This document shows, one piece after another, positions 36,455 to 48,230 of a DNA stretch of 64,000 bases. The notes beneath the pieces are model-generated. The model did not search any database, was not told where the DNA came from, and saw only the letters and a list, made by a program, of their open reading frames with translations. Position 1 is the first letter of the stretch. The number at the start of each line of letters is the position of its first letter. Source of the DNA: Agapanthus africanus (lineage: Eukaryota; Streptophyta; Magnoliopsida; Asparagales; Amaryllidaceae); the NCBI GenBank assembly GCA_030015575.1, contig CM057347.1, positions 407,000,248 through 407,064,247 on the forward strand. Direction: 5' to 3'. Made by a program: the position numbers and the translations under genes.

Positions 36455-36765
36455 CTTTTGCCGCCCGAACGCCTACGTGCTGACACGTGGGGCGCTAGCG
36501 CTCAAAGTGCTAGCGCCCAAAGCACTAGCGCCCGAGCGTCCACGTGCTGACACGTGGGGCACTAGCGCTCAAAGCGCTAGCGCCCTTGCGCCCAAAGCCC
36601 TAGCGCTCGAGCACCCACGTGCTGACATGTGGGGTGCTAGCACTCAAAGCGCTAGCTCTCTTACGCTCAGAGCGCCAGCGCCCGAGCACCCATGTGCCTG
36701 GTACGTGGGGCGCTAGCACTCAAAGCTAGCGCTCTTGCGCTCAAAGCGCTGGTGCTTTTTCCCAT
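36455..36765. repeat. Palindrome array in the element C 5' LTR
   Basis: Imperfect tandem units combine CACGTGCTGACACGTG with runs of GCGCTAGCGC and AGCACTAGCGCCC. Each unit can fold several ways, and the CACGTG cores match plant G-boxes. The repeat makes long frames on translation (APKALAPERPRADTWG), which I regard as a by-product of repeat length. The partner array is at 58115-58485 with a different copy arrangement. Confidence 0.8.
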
Positions 36766-37225
36766 GCATCCTTTGGATGCCCTTTCCCTTTTTTTTTATA
36801 TATATATGTATATATACAGACACATACTCTACAACACTGTCCCTCTCAAAAAAAATTTGGGCCGGGACGCTGCCCCGCACCCCGTAAGGGGGCTGCTAGC
36901 CCCCTTGACCCCCAGCCCGCTATCCGGGTAGTGGGACCCCCGTAAAAACTCTGCGTGGCTCCCATATATCCAAGCCCCTTCCAAAACAAAACATACGTAC
37001 ACTGTACATTGAGTTCGCATGACCAGTTTAACCCGTCAATCGGAGGTTCCCTCGCTCCAAATGCGAAGGGTAATTAACGGCAGCTTAGTCTGCGGCTGCC
37101 GGAGATTCGGATCCCCACAATCAATAAACCCCGGCCTACCCTAGGCAGGGGGAATCTGTAGTATGCCTGACAAGCGTGTTCGTATTTCCATCTCAATGGG
37201 GTGACGAAAAACACCCTACAAATTC

Positions 37226-37244
37226 TGGCACGCCCGGTGGGACC
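37226..37244 (+). other. Element C primer binding site (tRNA-Arg-like)
   Basis: TGGCACGCCCGGTGGGACC begins 5 bases after the LTR end. It carries the TGG needed to pair with tRNA CCA ends. Its complement looks like the 3' end of a plant tRNA-Arg, the primer reported for Ogre/Tat elements; the exact tRNA is an inference. Confidence 0.7.
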
Positions 37245-37360
37245 TTTCTCTCCTCCCATATTTCGGGTTAAACGTTCATGCGAACTCAATCAATATACAT
37301 ATCGATTGCCTATACTGAAATGATATTTTTTTTTCGTGCAACAATAATCTTTCAACGACG

Positions 37361-38761
37361 ATGTCTTCTAAGACGAATTCAGCTTCCAACGCGACCCCGA
37401 TTCCGTACATGGTCAAGATCAACGCTTGTGTGGTTCTCCCCGCAAGCCTCAGTCGACAGTGGGAGGAACTGCCCTGCCAGTTTGGTTCCGTCGTCATCTA
37501 CCCTGCTGGAAGCGCTCATCTGGCAGAAATCCCGGCAAAACAGATGGCCAAGCCGGTCTCAAGAGGCAAGAGACCGAATGTTGTGATCGCTAAGACGCCA
37601 TAACCGAAACTTAAGACGGTGCCTGAACGACTCTCTGGTGCTCCAGCTGGGGGCAAGGCTTCTGATACAAAGGGCAACATTAAACATTGCGGACGAGCTC
37701 AGGCGATGACTCCATCAAATGCACGATCGGGCGTCTCCTCTGGCCTCTCTATCAATCGGTCTGCAGCATCTTCCCGAACGGTCGAAGTCTGCCAAGTGCT
37801 TAAAACAGAAAAGTTAAGACAGAAGTGGCTCGGGTATCGAGCCAACAAGAGGGCCAGGACTCCGGCTAGGTAGAATCTTGTGAGGTTCCAGGAGTAGGGT
37901 CGCCCCGTGACGACGGTTGAATCGGCCGTAAAAATTAGCAATTCCTTCGAACCTCTGAAGTGGGTTCAGAAAAATGCCATGACCGCCAGAATCAAGAAGA
38001 TTGCGGTCCGAACGTCGCTACAAAGAGACGTGTCCCGGCCCTAACAGAAAATGTATGACACTATCTCTTCAAGAGTTTATCAGGCGCTCTGTGCCGCGCA
38101 AAAGAAGCGGGGCAAATCCAGAAAAGAAGCGCCAGCACCATTAAAGAACCTGGTGAGGCCGACCGCCTTCAATCGACTGCCCACTACCGAAACAGGGGGG
38201 TCAAGACAGCGATCTGTGAGATCAGCCGCCAATAATGAAAAGATGGCTGGAGATATTATCCATACGGTCTATATGGCGGACGGGCACCCCAGCGACAACC
38301 TTCGCAGCAAATGCAAGGATGGGGCCACCACATCCCAAGCCCAATCTGGCTTGAATGTGGTTGCCGCTTCCCAAGAACAGCCGCCTCAGCTGGATGAAGA
38401 AAACCCTCTCGATGAGGATGATAGGTAGAAAGACCCCTCGGTCCATGCAGAGTCAAGCTCGGACAGCGAGGAAGAGCCGACTTTCCGCCCCAGGACCGCG
38501 GAGCAAGAGCTGCTTCAAGAGCTTCAAAAATAGCTCAGGAGCAAAGATAAAGAGATGGCCAAGCTCTATTAGAAAATCGACGACCTAACGAATGTTGTGA
38601 TGCAGCTTACGGCTCAAATTGCTCGAGCGCCTCCCAATCAAGCATAAGTCGCTACTCATCAGCCGGGTGATGACAATCCGAAGCAGTCAATTCCTGTTCC
38701 TTTAGGTCTAAGACTGGTCGAGCCGCACGAAAGCCGGCCACATTTCTCTTCTGGGGATGCC
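37361..38761 (+). pseudogene. gag: Element C gag N-terminal region with eight in-frame stops
   Basis: The frame beginning MSSKTNSASNATPIPYMVKI at 37361 is in the same register as the long gag-pol frame at 38762, with no frameshift. It is interrupted by eight stops (37601, 37871, 37895, 38042, 38426, 38531, about 38570 and 38645), all TAA or TAG. The sequence between stops still looks protein-like, for example an acidic stretch then LLQELQ, LRSKDKEMAKLY and KIDDLTNVVMQLTAQIARA, a probable coiled coil. Several stops stand where Gln (CAA or CAG) would suit the helix. Either the extension decayed or translation really starts at 38762. Confidence 0.65.
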
Positions 38762-41700
38762 TTGGCCCCAGATAGCAGTATCCCGCTAACGCAAGATCGG
38801 ATAATGAATTTGGTCACCAGCAAGGTTAAAACATTGGTGGCCGAAGCTGAAGCTCAGAAAGAAATTGGCAGCAGCGGGCGGCCATATCCCGCACAGTACG
38901 ATCTGATCGAATTCCCGAGCGGCTACGTCATTCCTAAGTTCGGAAGATTTGACGGGACGGGAAATGCAAATCAGCACGTCGCCTACTTTAAAGCATCATG
39001 CGGAAATACAGGGGGCAATGATGCGCTCCTTCTTCGTCAGTTTGTCAACAGCCAGACCGGTGTCGCTTTTGACTGGTACGCGAGTATACCAGACGGGTCT
39101 GTCATTACCTTTGCCCAAACGGAGTCTCTGCTTCGGCAAAGGTTCATGAGTGTTAGTGATAAAATCTCCATTGCCGACCTTGTGAGGACCAAGCCGGGGA
39201 AGAATGAAAGCAACACCGACTTTATCGCCCGATGGCGTAATCTCACGGTCAAGTGCAAACCGCCGCTGGAGCAGGACCAGTCCGTCAGCCTTCTCATTGG
39301 GAACCTCAGCAATTGGATGGTCCCATTCTTGTATACAGCAGGTCTCAAGATGTTTCAAGAGCTAACCAAGAAAGTCCAAATGCTGGAACGCTCGAAGCAA
39401 GAGTCTACCCCGGACTCTCAGAGAGACAAGACTTGGAAAAGCAAGCGGGACGACAACTGTAGAAGCGGGAGTTCTAGCAGTACCAATGTCTTCAATGCGT
39501 CCGACAATGAAGAAAAGCGAAGGGCGGGCGAATTCAAAACCAACCGGTCTCGAAAGCCAGTACTGGGAGGAGAAGGGCCTTCCCTAGAGGAGAAAAAGAA
39601 CAAGGTCTGCTCTTTCAGGAGGGATAAGGTCCGAAAGATATTTAAAGATACCTTGAACAATGGTCTACAATTGCCAGAGTCGAAAAGACCTCAAGAAGAA
39701 AAAATGACCGACAATCCTCTGTATTGCCCGTACCACCGAGTAGTGAGCCATGCGATCGAGCATTGTTATATCTTCAAAGACTGGGTCAAGAATCAGTACA
39801 AGGCTGGAGAGATCGAGCTGTCCAAAAGTGTGTTGGTGAATAGTCAAGTTGCAACCACCAACTTTATACAGACAGAAGCTGAAGCTTTCTGGGAGCAGAC
39901 AGCCGAACCCGCTGCCCTGAGAAATGAAACCGACTCACCGCAGCCTCCGTGGAGTACGCACATATCTAATAAGATGAAGAAAATGATGAAACTATTTCGG
40001 AAAGAGCCCAGGACGGAATGGGAAGGGCAGAAGAAGCTTACCATTCCAGCTGCCAATGCGGCTCCATCAGGCTCAAAATCCAAAAAGCTCAAGAAGAAGA
40101 AAAGTGCAGCTCGGCACGAAAAAGTGTTTGCAGGGAGATCGACCATTCAAAAATATATCGATTCCCTCGAAGACTATGAACAGAAGGAAAGAACTCTAAT
40201 TCAATTGAAAGAGTTCTTCCCCGTAGAAGCAGCGGAGATTTTGGAGGAGTTGGAAGAAGGCTCCAATGAAGAGATCCCTATAGTGACCTGCTACACCATC
40301 CATCTGGGCAGCGACTCTGAGAAGGATCTATGTTTTCCCGAAGAGGACGAGGAGCTCGCCACAAAGGCCAACCAAGTCCAGCTCAGAAGCGGCAGGGCTC
40401 TACCGCCAAATCAGGGAAACGCCTCAAAAGGAAAGGAAAAACAGGTGGCTAATGAGGAAGATGACAGAGAGCCAGCTAATGAAAACTCAAGTCCTTCCTC
40501 AGTGGACTACAATGTCTTGGCTCATCTCCGAAAGCTCCCATCTCTCCTGAGCATCTACAATGCCTTGGTCCTATCTAAAGAGCTTAGAGATGTTCTCATT
40601 CACGCCCTACAAAACCCCGAGCGGTATCTGGCTCACTTTGCGGAAATTAATATGAAAGAAGCCCAGTACGCTCTGCATGCCGCCGCAGTGACGTTTAAAG
40701 ACGAAGACTTGCTACTGGGAACGACTGAGCATAATCGGCCACTTTATGTGATCGGGTACAGCGACGGAGATCGGATTAATCACATATTAATTGATCCGGG
40801 GTCCTCGGTGAACATCATGAACTTGCGGACACTGAAGAGTTTGTCAATGGACGTTCGACATCTGTCAAGGGAAAGGATTGTCATTCAAGGCTTCAATCAA
40901 AACTGTCAGCAAGTTCTGGGGTCTATAGCTTTGCTAATCAGATTCGGGGATCTACAAACTGAAGCTAAGATATACGTGATCGACGCCGACACATCTTATA
41001 AGATTCTCTTGGGATGGCTGTGGCTCCACGATAACAGCATCGTTCCGTCAACTCTCCATCAATGCATGAAGTATACTAAAAATGGCGAAGAAAGACGCAT
41101 TGACGGAGACATCCAGCCGTTCGGTGTGCATGAAGTCCGATATGAAGATTCTCGGAATTTTATGAACCACCAAAATGCTAAGCCACAACTGACTAAGGAT
41201 AGAGCGGCCCCAAGACTCAAAAGCAAATCTGAGCCGGCTGTCACTTTCAAGAGCAAAAATGCCCAAGTCCGCCCGCGTTTCGGCAGCGACACTGATGAGT
41301 CCGACGCTGGAAGTTCGTCCTTCCGTAAAACTCGCCCTCATTTCGGTAGCGATACGGAAGAATCCGATACTCAAAACCCATCTAGCAGCAAAGTCCGCCC
41401 TCATCTTGGCAGTGACACTATAGAGTCGGAGGAAGAGGACCTGCCGTGCAACAGCTGTGCAAATTGGACCCCCATGCAGCAAGCGAAACTACGAGAGACC
41501 TTCGAAATTGCAGAAGGGTCCCTGGCCATCATAAGGGTGCCGGAACGGATGTGCAAAGAGCTCGATGCATTATCAATCTCTACCGTGGACCAGCTGAAAA
41601 CTTTCTACGTTCCCGGGAGGAAAAGTGGACAGAAGGGCATCCTGTTTTATGGGTCAAACCCCGTTGTGCACCCGAACGATTTGTCTGTCGCGTGCCTTCC

Positions 41701-42964
41701 TTATGAGAGAGGCATAAGAGCATTCCTCAATCCCAGATACTATGCACCCGAGATGCAGGAATATTTCAAAAGGTGCGGATGTCGGTTATATCAAACGGAG
41801 TCCGAAGAAAAGTTTTATGAAGGGCTATGGCATCCGCCCCAGGTTCGAACACTCATCGATGGACGAATTCCAGATAGACGGGGCATAGGCTTCATTCAAC
41901 CTGATTCCAAAGCATGCTACATGATCCATGTTGGTAAAGCCAGCGGGAGATCAAATGATGATGACGAGATAGCCGAGCCAGAAGAAGCTCCTCAAGAGCT
42001 CGAAGATGGCGGACAAGTAACCTTTGACGAGCTAACCGAGATTGACTTAGGAACGCCCGATAATCCAAGGCCAACCTACATCAGCTCACTCTTGTCAGAA
42101 GAAATGAAAGAGCAGATAATTGCCCTGCTGCATGAGTTCATTGACTGCTTCGCGTGGACATACAAAGAAATGCATGGCCTATCCCTTGAAGTGGTCGTGC
42201 ATAAACTAGCTATATCTCCTGATGCTAAGCCAGTCAAACAAGCTCCTCGAAGAATGAGAAGGGAGATAGAAGAAAAGGTCATCAAGGAAACTAAGAAACT
42301 TATCGATGCTGGCTTTATCAGAGAAGAGAAATATGCGGACTGGATCGCATGCGTAGTCCCAGTGAAGAAGAAAAATGGGCAAATCCGAGTTTGTGTCGAT
42401 TTCAAGGACCTCAACAAGGCATATCCTAAAGACGACTTCCCGCTACCGGTCATGGAAATGATGGTCGATAACACCTCAAATTATGAACTGTTCACCTTTA
42501 TGGATGGCTCGTCTGGATATAATCAGATCAAGATGTCGTCTGAGGATGAGAAACACACAGCATTTCGAACCCCGATCGGAATATACTGCTACAAAGTGAT
42601 GCCGTTCGGACTGAAGAACGCAGGTGCTACATATCAGAGGGCAATGACCAATATCTTTGATGACCTAATCCATAAGGTCGTCAAATGTTATGTTGATGAT
42701 CTGGTCATCAAGACTAAAGCCAAGGCCGATCACATCCAAGATCTTAAGACCGTTCTCACCAGACTGAGGGAATACGATCTGAAGATGAATCCTCTGAAGT
42801 GCGCTTTTGGCGTGTCATCGGGAAAATTCCTGGGCTTTATAGTTCGGCATCGGGAGATCGAAGTTGACCCATCCAAGATAAAGGCCATCATGGAAATGCA
42901 CCCTCCAAAGGATCTGACGCAGCTGAGATATTTTCAAGGAAAGCTTGCTTATATACGAAGGTTT
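38762..42964 (+). CDS. gag-pol: Element C gag, protease and reverse transcriptase, open until copia insertion
   Basis: 1401 uninterrupted codons. Rough order: Gag core (residues 40-200, FGRFDGTGNANQHVAYF, FIARWRNLTVKCKPPLEQDQ), Cys/His motif YCPYHRVVSHAIEHCYIF (about 321), acidic linker, protease with LIDPGSSVNIMN (about 677; D-P-G at the active site) and YKILLGWLWLH, a linker with three PHFGSDT-type repeats and LKTFYVPGRKSGQKGILFY, then RT with VCVDFKDLNKAYPKDDFP, MPFGLKNAGATYQRAM and catalytic YVDD at about 1310. The frame reaches the target copy GGTTT at 42960-42964 on a codon boundary. Apparent codons to 43057 are LTR of element B. I chose 38762 as the first Met after the last upstream stop. 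Confidence 0.93.
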
Positions 42965-44859
42965 TGTATGTCGATGTACAACACCCCACGACTTGCGGGG
43001 AGGCGGAAATATGAAAAACGATCTTGTTCTTTGCTTAAACATCGACTAACCGCATGAATCGAAGCTAAACGATAACTAACAACAAACATAGAAGTCAACA
43101 ACTACTATGTAAAGGGATTATACCTAAAGAACCGTGTCCTTCGTCTTTACGAACTCCTCCTCCTCCTCGGCCTTCTCGAAGTAGTAGATGATCCACCCGA
43201 GAGCTTTACTCCAAGCTTAGCCTCTAAACTTGAGGCAACTAACCTTCTTTAAGTGCTAATCAAAGAAGCTAGGTGATATAGAGTGAGGGTTATGGTTTAA
43301 TTAGTCTAACTAATCCTTGTACTCAACACATGAGAGGGGAGGATTAGGGTTTGAAGAGGGAGAGCTTGAGGAGATAGAAGGTGAAGATAATAATTAAGTG
43401 AGAAGAATGAGTTATGATAATATATATCAAGCATTTCTTTTATCAAGAAAAGAAAAAGAAATGAATTAACAACCATGCTTGATAATATCTAGTGATGATT
43501 CACATCCATGAGTCATTAAGCATTTATGATGCATTAATGACATGGATGAATCATCCATATGACTCACTAATCACATTCATTGTATATGCCACCTAAACCT
43601 CCTTAGTCACCATCTTCTAGAAGCTTCTCGCGCAATTACGAGAACGCCCCTCCTTTCCGCAAAAATACGGAAAAACTTTAGACTGTATAAATCCAATAAC
43701 CGGATACCAGTAACTGGCTTAAACCAAAGCCGACTGGTAAAAACTGTCCGAAAGTCGTACGTGCGTAAACACACGTATGCGTCCGAACCCTTGTTGTAAA
43801 ACCATACGACCTCTATATCGTTTCGCCTGGAGTAGGGAAACTCTCTGTGTGGGACTCTAGAGACTCGACTACTACGCTGGCAGTGGGTTTAACCACAGAC
43901 CGCAAGCGGCACTAGCTGTACGTAACGGTCCCCAGGTAGATTTCGATAAGAAGGCCGATGAGGAAACCCATCCGAACTCCTACTGAGCCTGTTGTGACAA
44001 TCTCCATACAGTCCGGTCCGTTCGTCTTAGAATATTGCATATCGGGCCTAGGGGGGCGGCAAGCGTCAGTCCCCTAATAGCGGTATAAGTCGTGTCGGAG
44101 GGAAGCCCATTACTCCCTGAGAAACTACTGGAACCTACCAGCAAATCTCGCTTGCCCTGGCCAGGGACTTTGCGTAATGGCTCTCTGACACAGCGCGATA
44201 TCAACCCCCAATACCGGGAGAGACGAATCCTGTCTAACCGCCGCTACCTCCAAGTGCTCGGGACTGCACCCAACTGCTACCTGTTTGCACGACTTCTTTG
44301 AGTCGTGGTAGGGTAGCAATCTAAGAACAGTGGGACACACTCGAGGCGAAGTAGCAATGTCAAGTCTGCGGACTATGCTGTACTCATGTCACCTGGGAAC
44401 TGTTCACTGACGACTGGTATAAAACCAACCAACAGTTCCCTGTGAGTCCTGTCCGGTGTACCCGTAACCTAACGAGCACCTGCATACTATCTCCAGTACG
44501 ATGTACTGACGGCTGTGGGACAGACCATCTCCCCAACTGGGATGAGAAGCGTACACACTAGTCTACTTCGGAGTATCGATGCTCTGTTTCGATAATCCAA
44601 CGACCAGGGACCTGAATAAGGATGTGCTTGTAGACTACCCAGCCCCCACTAGTGTGACTGCCATCACAACGCTGGTAGTCAAGCAAGATCCTAAGAGCTC
44701 TATCAATACGTATACTCACATATTAAGATAGAAAAACCAAGTAGCATACTACCATGTTTAGCAAGACTGTTATATACATGTGAATATCCCAAGCTTCCAT
44801 TAAGTAATATACAAACTAGTATGATACAGTAATGGCCTTCTAGGGCATAAACACTAACA
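42965..44859 (-). repeat. Element B 3' LTR
   Basis: 1895 bp, starting TGTATGTCGATG and ending ACACTAACA, with the polypurine tract directly after. The frames at 43980-44340 recur in the other copia LTRs and are not genes. Confidence 0.93.
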
Positions 44860-44873
44860 ATCTCCCACTTGCA
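44860..44873 (-). other. Element B polypurine tract
   Basis: The minus strand reads TGCAAGTGGGAGAT directly before the 3' LTR. The pol stop codon is immediately next to it. Confidence 0.85.
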
Positions 44874-47800
44874 CTAGGGCCATGTACTGGCGTATCGAAG
44901 ACCGATGATCTCGAGTAGCCTCTCGAACTGAATCTGAGGTAGGGCCTTCGTGAATGGATCAGCAATGTTCTCTTCAGAAGCAACTCTCCGAACCTCGATC
45001 TCCTGACGATCAATGATCTCCCTGATCAGGTGATACCGCCTTAAGATGTGTCTGGACTTCTGATGGGACCTTGGTTCCTTTGCTAAAGCTATAGCTCCGT
45101 TGTTGTCGCAATACAGAGGTATTGGATCAACTATGGTAGGAACCACCTGAAGTTCTGTTAGGAACTTCTTCATCCACACTGCTTCTTTTGCGGCATCGCA
45201 AGCTGCTATATACTCCGCTTCCATCGTCGAGTCAGCAACGGTGTCCTGCTTGGAGCTCTTCCAGCACACCGCCCCTCCATTGAGGGTAAAGACATAACCC
45301 GACATGGACTTGGAATCGTCCTTATCACTCTGAAAGCCGGAATCAGCAAATGCCTCCAACCTGAGGTCTTTTCCGCCGTAAACCAAGAACATCTCCTTAG
45401 TCCTTCTCAGGTACTTGAGAATGTTCTTTACTGCTATCCAGTGCTTCTCCCCTGGGTCTGACTGATACCGGCTTACCACGCTCAGTGCGTAAGCTACATC
45501 TGGTCTGGTGCACAACATCGCATACATTATAGAGCCTACCGCAGAAGCGTAGGGTATAATAGACATGCGTTCCCTTTCCAAATCAGTCTTGGGAGACATC
45601 TCTTTGGAGAGGGTGATTCCGTGACAAGCCGGTAGATTACCGCGCTTAGAATCTTCCATACTGAATCTTTTCAGTACAGTGTCGATATACCTTGACTGCG
45701 AAAGTCCCAACATCCTCTTGGATCTATCACGATAGATCCGGATCCCAAGAATGTAAGAGGCATCACCCAGGTCTTTCATGGAGAACCTGTGTGACAAGAA
45801 TCCTTTGACAGATTGTAGCATAGGAATGTCATTTCCTATCAATAGAATGTCATCCACGTACAAGACGAGGAATACGACACTTCTGGCTACAACTTTACTA
45901 TATATGCACGGTTCATCTGGATTTTTGATAAAGTCATATTCTTTGACTGTCTCATCAAAACAGATGTTCCAACTCCGCGATGCCTGCTTTAGTCCATAAA
46001 TGGACTTAAGCAGCTTGCATACTTTCCCGCTGCTCCCACTCTGATTGAAACCCTCTGGCTGATCCATATAGACGCACTCTTCTAAATTTCCATTCAGAAA
46101 AGCCGTCTTTACGTCCATCTGCCAGATTTCATAATCATGGAAGGCAGCAATAGCAAGAAGAACCCGAATGGATTTGAGCATAGCCACTGGAGAAAAAGTT
46201 TCGTCATAGTCCAAACCAGGTCTTTGACGAAAATCCTTTGCAACAAGTCTAGCCTTATAGGTTTCTACCTGTCCATCTACACCAATCTTTTTCTTGAAGA
46301 TCCATTTGCATCCTATGGGTTTTACCCCATCTGGAGCAAAGTCCAAAGTCCATACTTTGTTGGTGTATATGGACTCCATTTCGGTCCGCATTGCATCTAG
46401 CCATCGTACCGAGTCGCCGCTCTGGATGGCCTGCTGGAAGTCAGTAGGTTCATCATCATCTATGATGCAATCCTCTCTATCCCCATCTATGAGAAAACCG
46501 TAGTATCTCTCAGGCGGATGAGACGGCCTACTACTCCTGCGGAGGGGTGCGGGAATGTCCTGTTCTTCTTGAACTTCTGGTTCTACCAAACTTTCAGTAG
46601 CAGCTTGTGGTTCTGGAATTTCTTCCAGTTCTATTTCGCTCCCACTTATTTCCTTTTCTAAAAACTGATGTTCTAGAAAAGGGGCATTACGAGAAACAAA
46701 AACCTTTTGTTCCTCTGCGTAATAGAAATAATATCCCTTGGAGTTCTTTGGATATCCCACAAACATACATTTTACTGATCGTGCCTCGAGCTTGTCCACA
46801 TGCTGCTTTTTAACAAAAGCTGGACATCCCCAAATCTTCATATGCTGAAGATGGGGTTTCTTCCCAGTCCACATCTGATATGGAGTGGTAGGCACAGTCT
46901 TGGTAGGAGCCCTGTTCAAAAGATATGCCGCTGATTCTAGCGCATAACCCCAGAAAGATCGCGGTAACTCAGCATTACTCATCATGGATCGTACCATATC
47001 CAATAGGGTTCGATTCCGTCTCTCCGATACACCATTATGCTGTGGAGTGTATGGAGGAGTAAGCTGAGAGAGAATTCCTTTCTCTTTTAGGTAACCTAGG
47101 AACTCGGCACTCAAGTATTCACCACCTCGATCAGATCTAAGTATCTTGATAGTTTTGCCGGTTTGGTTTTCTACTTCATTCTTATACTCTTGGAATTTCT
47201 CAAAAGCCTCGGATTTATGTTTCATCAGATAAATGAATCCGTACCTTGAGTAATCATCCGTGAAAGTAATGAAATAGGAAAAACCACTTCTTGCATGTGT
47301 AGACATTGAACCGCATACATCGCTGTGTATGAGTCCTAAGAGCTCGCTCGCTCTTACTCCTTGTCCAGTAAATGGAGTCTTTGTCATCTTTCCTTTGAGA
47401 CAAGATTGACAAGTGTCATAAGTTTGATATTCGAACGAGTCCAAATATCCTTCTCTATGCAACTTAGTCAACCTTCTCTCATTGATGTGACCCAGTCTAC
47501 AATGCCATAAGAAAGCTTTATTTAAATCTGGAGACTTTCTTTTAAGTGTGTTCTGGACATTGAAAATTTGGAGTTGGTTTAAAACATATATACCGTTATT
47601 TAGTGTACCGGACCCAATCAAACCATGATTAAGGTGGATGTTAACAACATCTCTTACAAACGTGAAATCATAACCTTTATTTGATAACAAGGAAACTGAT
47701 ATGATGTTACACGTTAAGCTTGGTACAAAAAAACAGTTATGTAAAACCAAAATGTGTCCACTCGTCAATCCTAGGTGATAATCCCCGACGGACGTAGCTT

Positions 47801-48209
47801 CCATGCTAGCTCCGTTAGCAACCTTTAGGGTCATATCACCTTCCTTCAGCACTCTACGGTTTCTCAGTGCCTGCAATGAATTGCAAATATGAGATCCTGA
47901 TCCGGTATCCAATACCCAGGAAGTAGAGTTGATCGACAGACAATTCTCAATTACAAACACACCTGAAGTCGAAGCCACAGCTTGTTTCGGTTCCTGGTTC
48001 TTGGCGTTCCACGCCTTGCAATCCTTCTTCCAGTGCCCTTTCCTGTGACAATGGAAGCACTCATCCTGGCCAACTACCGGTACCCCAAACTTTTTCTTTC
48101 CCTTCCCTCCCACCTTACTAACACCTCCTCTAGGTTTGGTGGCGGCCTTCTTCTTCCTTCCTTTGGCCTTAGCCTTGGACCCGGAAGAAGATGCACCGCT
48201 AACAAACAT
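44874..48209 (-). CDS. gag-pol: Element B copia polyprotein: zinc knuckle, PR, INT, RT, RNase H
   Basis: 1111 open codons. Order: basic Lys/Arg/Gly stretch (10-45), Gag zinc knuckle CFHCHRKGHWKKDC (about 52-65, canonical C-C-H-C), protease WVLDTGSGSHICN (about 98), GAG-pre-integrase, integrase zinc site HCRLGH...CQSCLKGK, integrase core with Asp in HSDVCGSMS, Asp in RSDRGGEYLS and Glu in SERRNRTLLD, Pro/Ser/Arg linker, RT with DVKTAFLNGNLEECVY and LYVDDILL, RNase H with ADSGFQSDKDDSKSMSGYVF, TMEAEYIAACDAAKEAVW and DNNGAIALAKEP, ending RYASTWP. All catalytic residues I can check are present. The first Met lies just after an in-frame TAG (48231-48233) that separates it from gag in the same register, so the two were one polyprotein of about 1310 residues. 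Confidence 0.95.
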   Translation of the reverse strand: MFVSGASSSGSKAKAKGRKKKAATKPRGGVSKVGGKGKKKFGVPVVGQDECFHCHRKGHWKKDCKAWNAKNQEPKQAVASTSGVFVIENCLSINSTSWVLDTGSGSHICNSLQALRNRRVLKEGDMTLKVANGASMEATSVGDYHLGLTSGHILVLHNCFFVPSLTCNIISVSLLSNKGYDFTFVRDVVNIHLNHGLIGSGTLNNGIYVLNQLQIFNVQNTLKRKSPDLNKAFLWHCRLGHINERRLTKLHREGYLDSFEYQTYDTCQSCLKGKMTKTPFTGQGVRASELLGLIHSDVCGSMSTHARSGFSYFITFTDDYSRYGFIYLMKHKSEAFEKFQEYKNEVENQTGKTIKILRSDRGGEYLSAEFLGYLKEKGILSQLTPPYTPQHNGVSERRNRTLLDMVRSMMSNAELPRSFWGYALESAAYLLNRAPTKTVPTTPYQMWTGKKPHLQHMKIWGCPAFVKKQHVDKLEARSVKCMFVGYPKNSKGYYFYYAEEQKVFVSRNAPFLEHQFLEKEISGSEIELEEIPEPQAATESLVEPEVQEEQDIPAPLRRSSRPSHPPERYYGFLIDGDREDCIIDDDEPTDFQQAIQSGDSVRWLDAMRTEMESIYTNKVWTLDFAPDGVKPIGCKWIFKKKIGVDGQVETYKARLVAKDFRQRPGLDYDETFSPVAMLKSIRVLLAIAAFHDYEIWQMDVKTAFLNGNLEECVYMDQPEGFNQSGSSGKVCKLLKSIYGLKQASRSWNICFDETVKEYDFIKNPDEPCIYSKVVARSVVFLVLYVDDILLIGNDIPMLQSVKGFLSHRFSMKDLGDASYILGIRIYRDRSKRMLGLSQSRYIDTVLKRFSMEDSKRGNLPACHGITLSKEMSPKTDLERERMSIIPYASAVGSIMYAMLCTRPDVAYALSVVSRYQSDPGEKHWIAVKNILKYLRRTKEMFLVYGGKDLRLEAFADSGFQSDKDDSKSMSGYVFTLNGGAVCWKSSKQDTVADSTMEAEYIAACDAAKEAVWMKKFLTELQVVPTIVDPIPLYCDNNGAIALAKEPRSHQKSRHILRRYHLIREIIDRQEIEVRRVASEENIADPFTKALPQIQFERLLEIIGLRYASTWP

Positions 48210-48230
48210 AGCGGGTGTTTCCCTTGCTTT

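Larger units (their letters stand above)
35632..37220 (+). repeat. Element C 5' LTR
   Basis: This copy is 1589 bp, longer than its partner (1436 bp). The difference is mainly a 170-bp segment at 36848-37017 absent from the 3' LTR, plus a long TA microsatellite (36338-36385) where the partner has a short CA run. It contains a TATA box at 35964 and a palindrome-rich repeat at 36455-36765. Confidence 0.92.

Noticed and set aside
36420-36716. Ala/Pro-rich repeat ORF in the element C LTR (and 58071-58574)
   Set aside because: It lies entirely in the palindrome array of an LTR. The frame is open because of the repeat period and differs between the two LTRs.
42965-43057. Last 30 codons of the long gypsy frame
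   Set aside because: They read into the LTR of copia element B and are not part of the gypsy protein.
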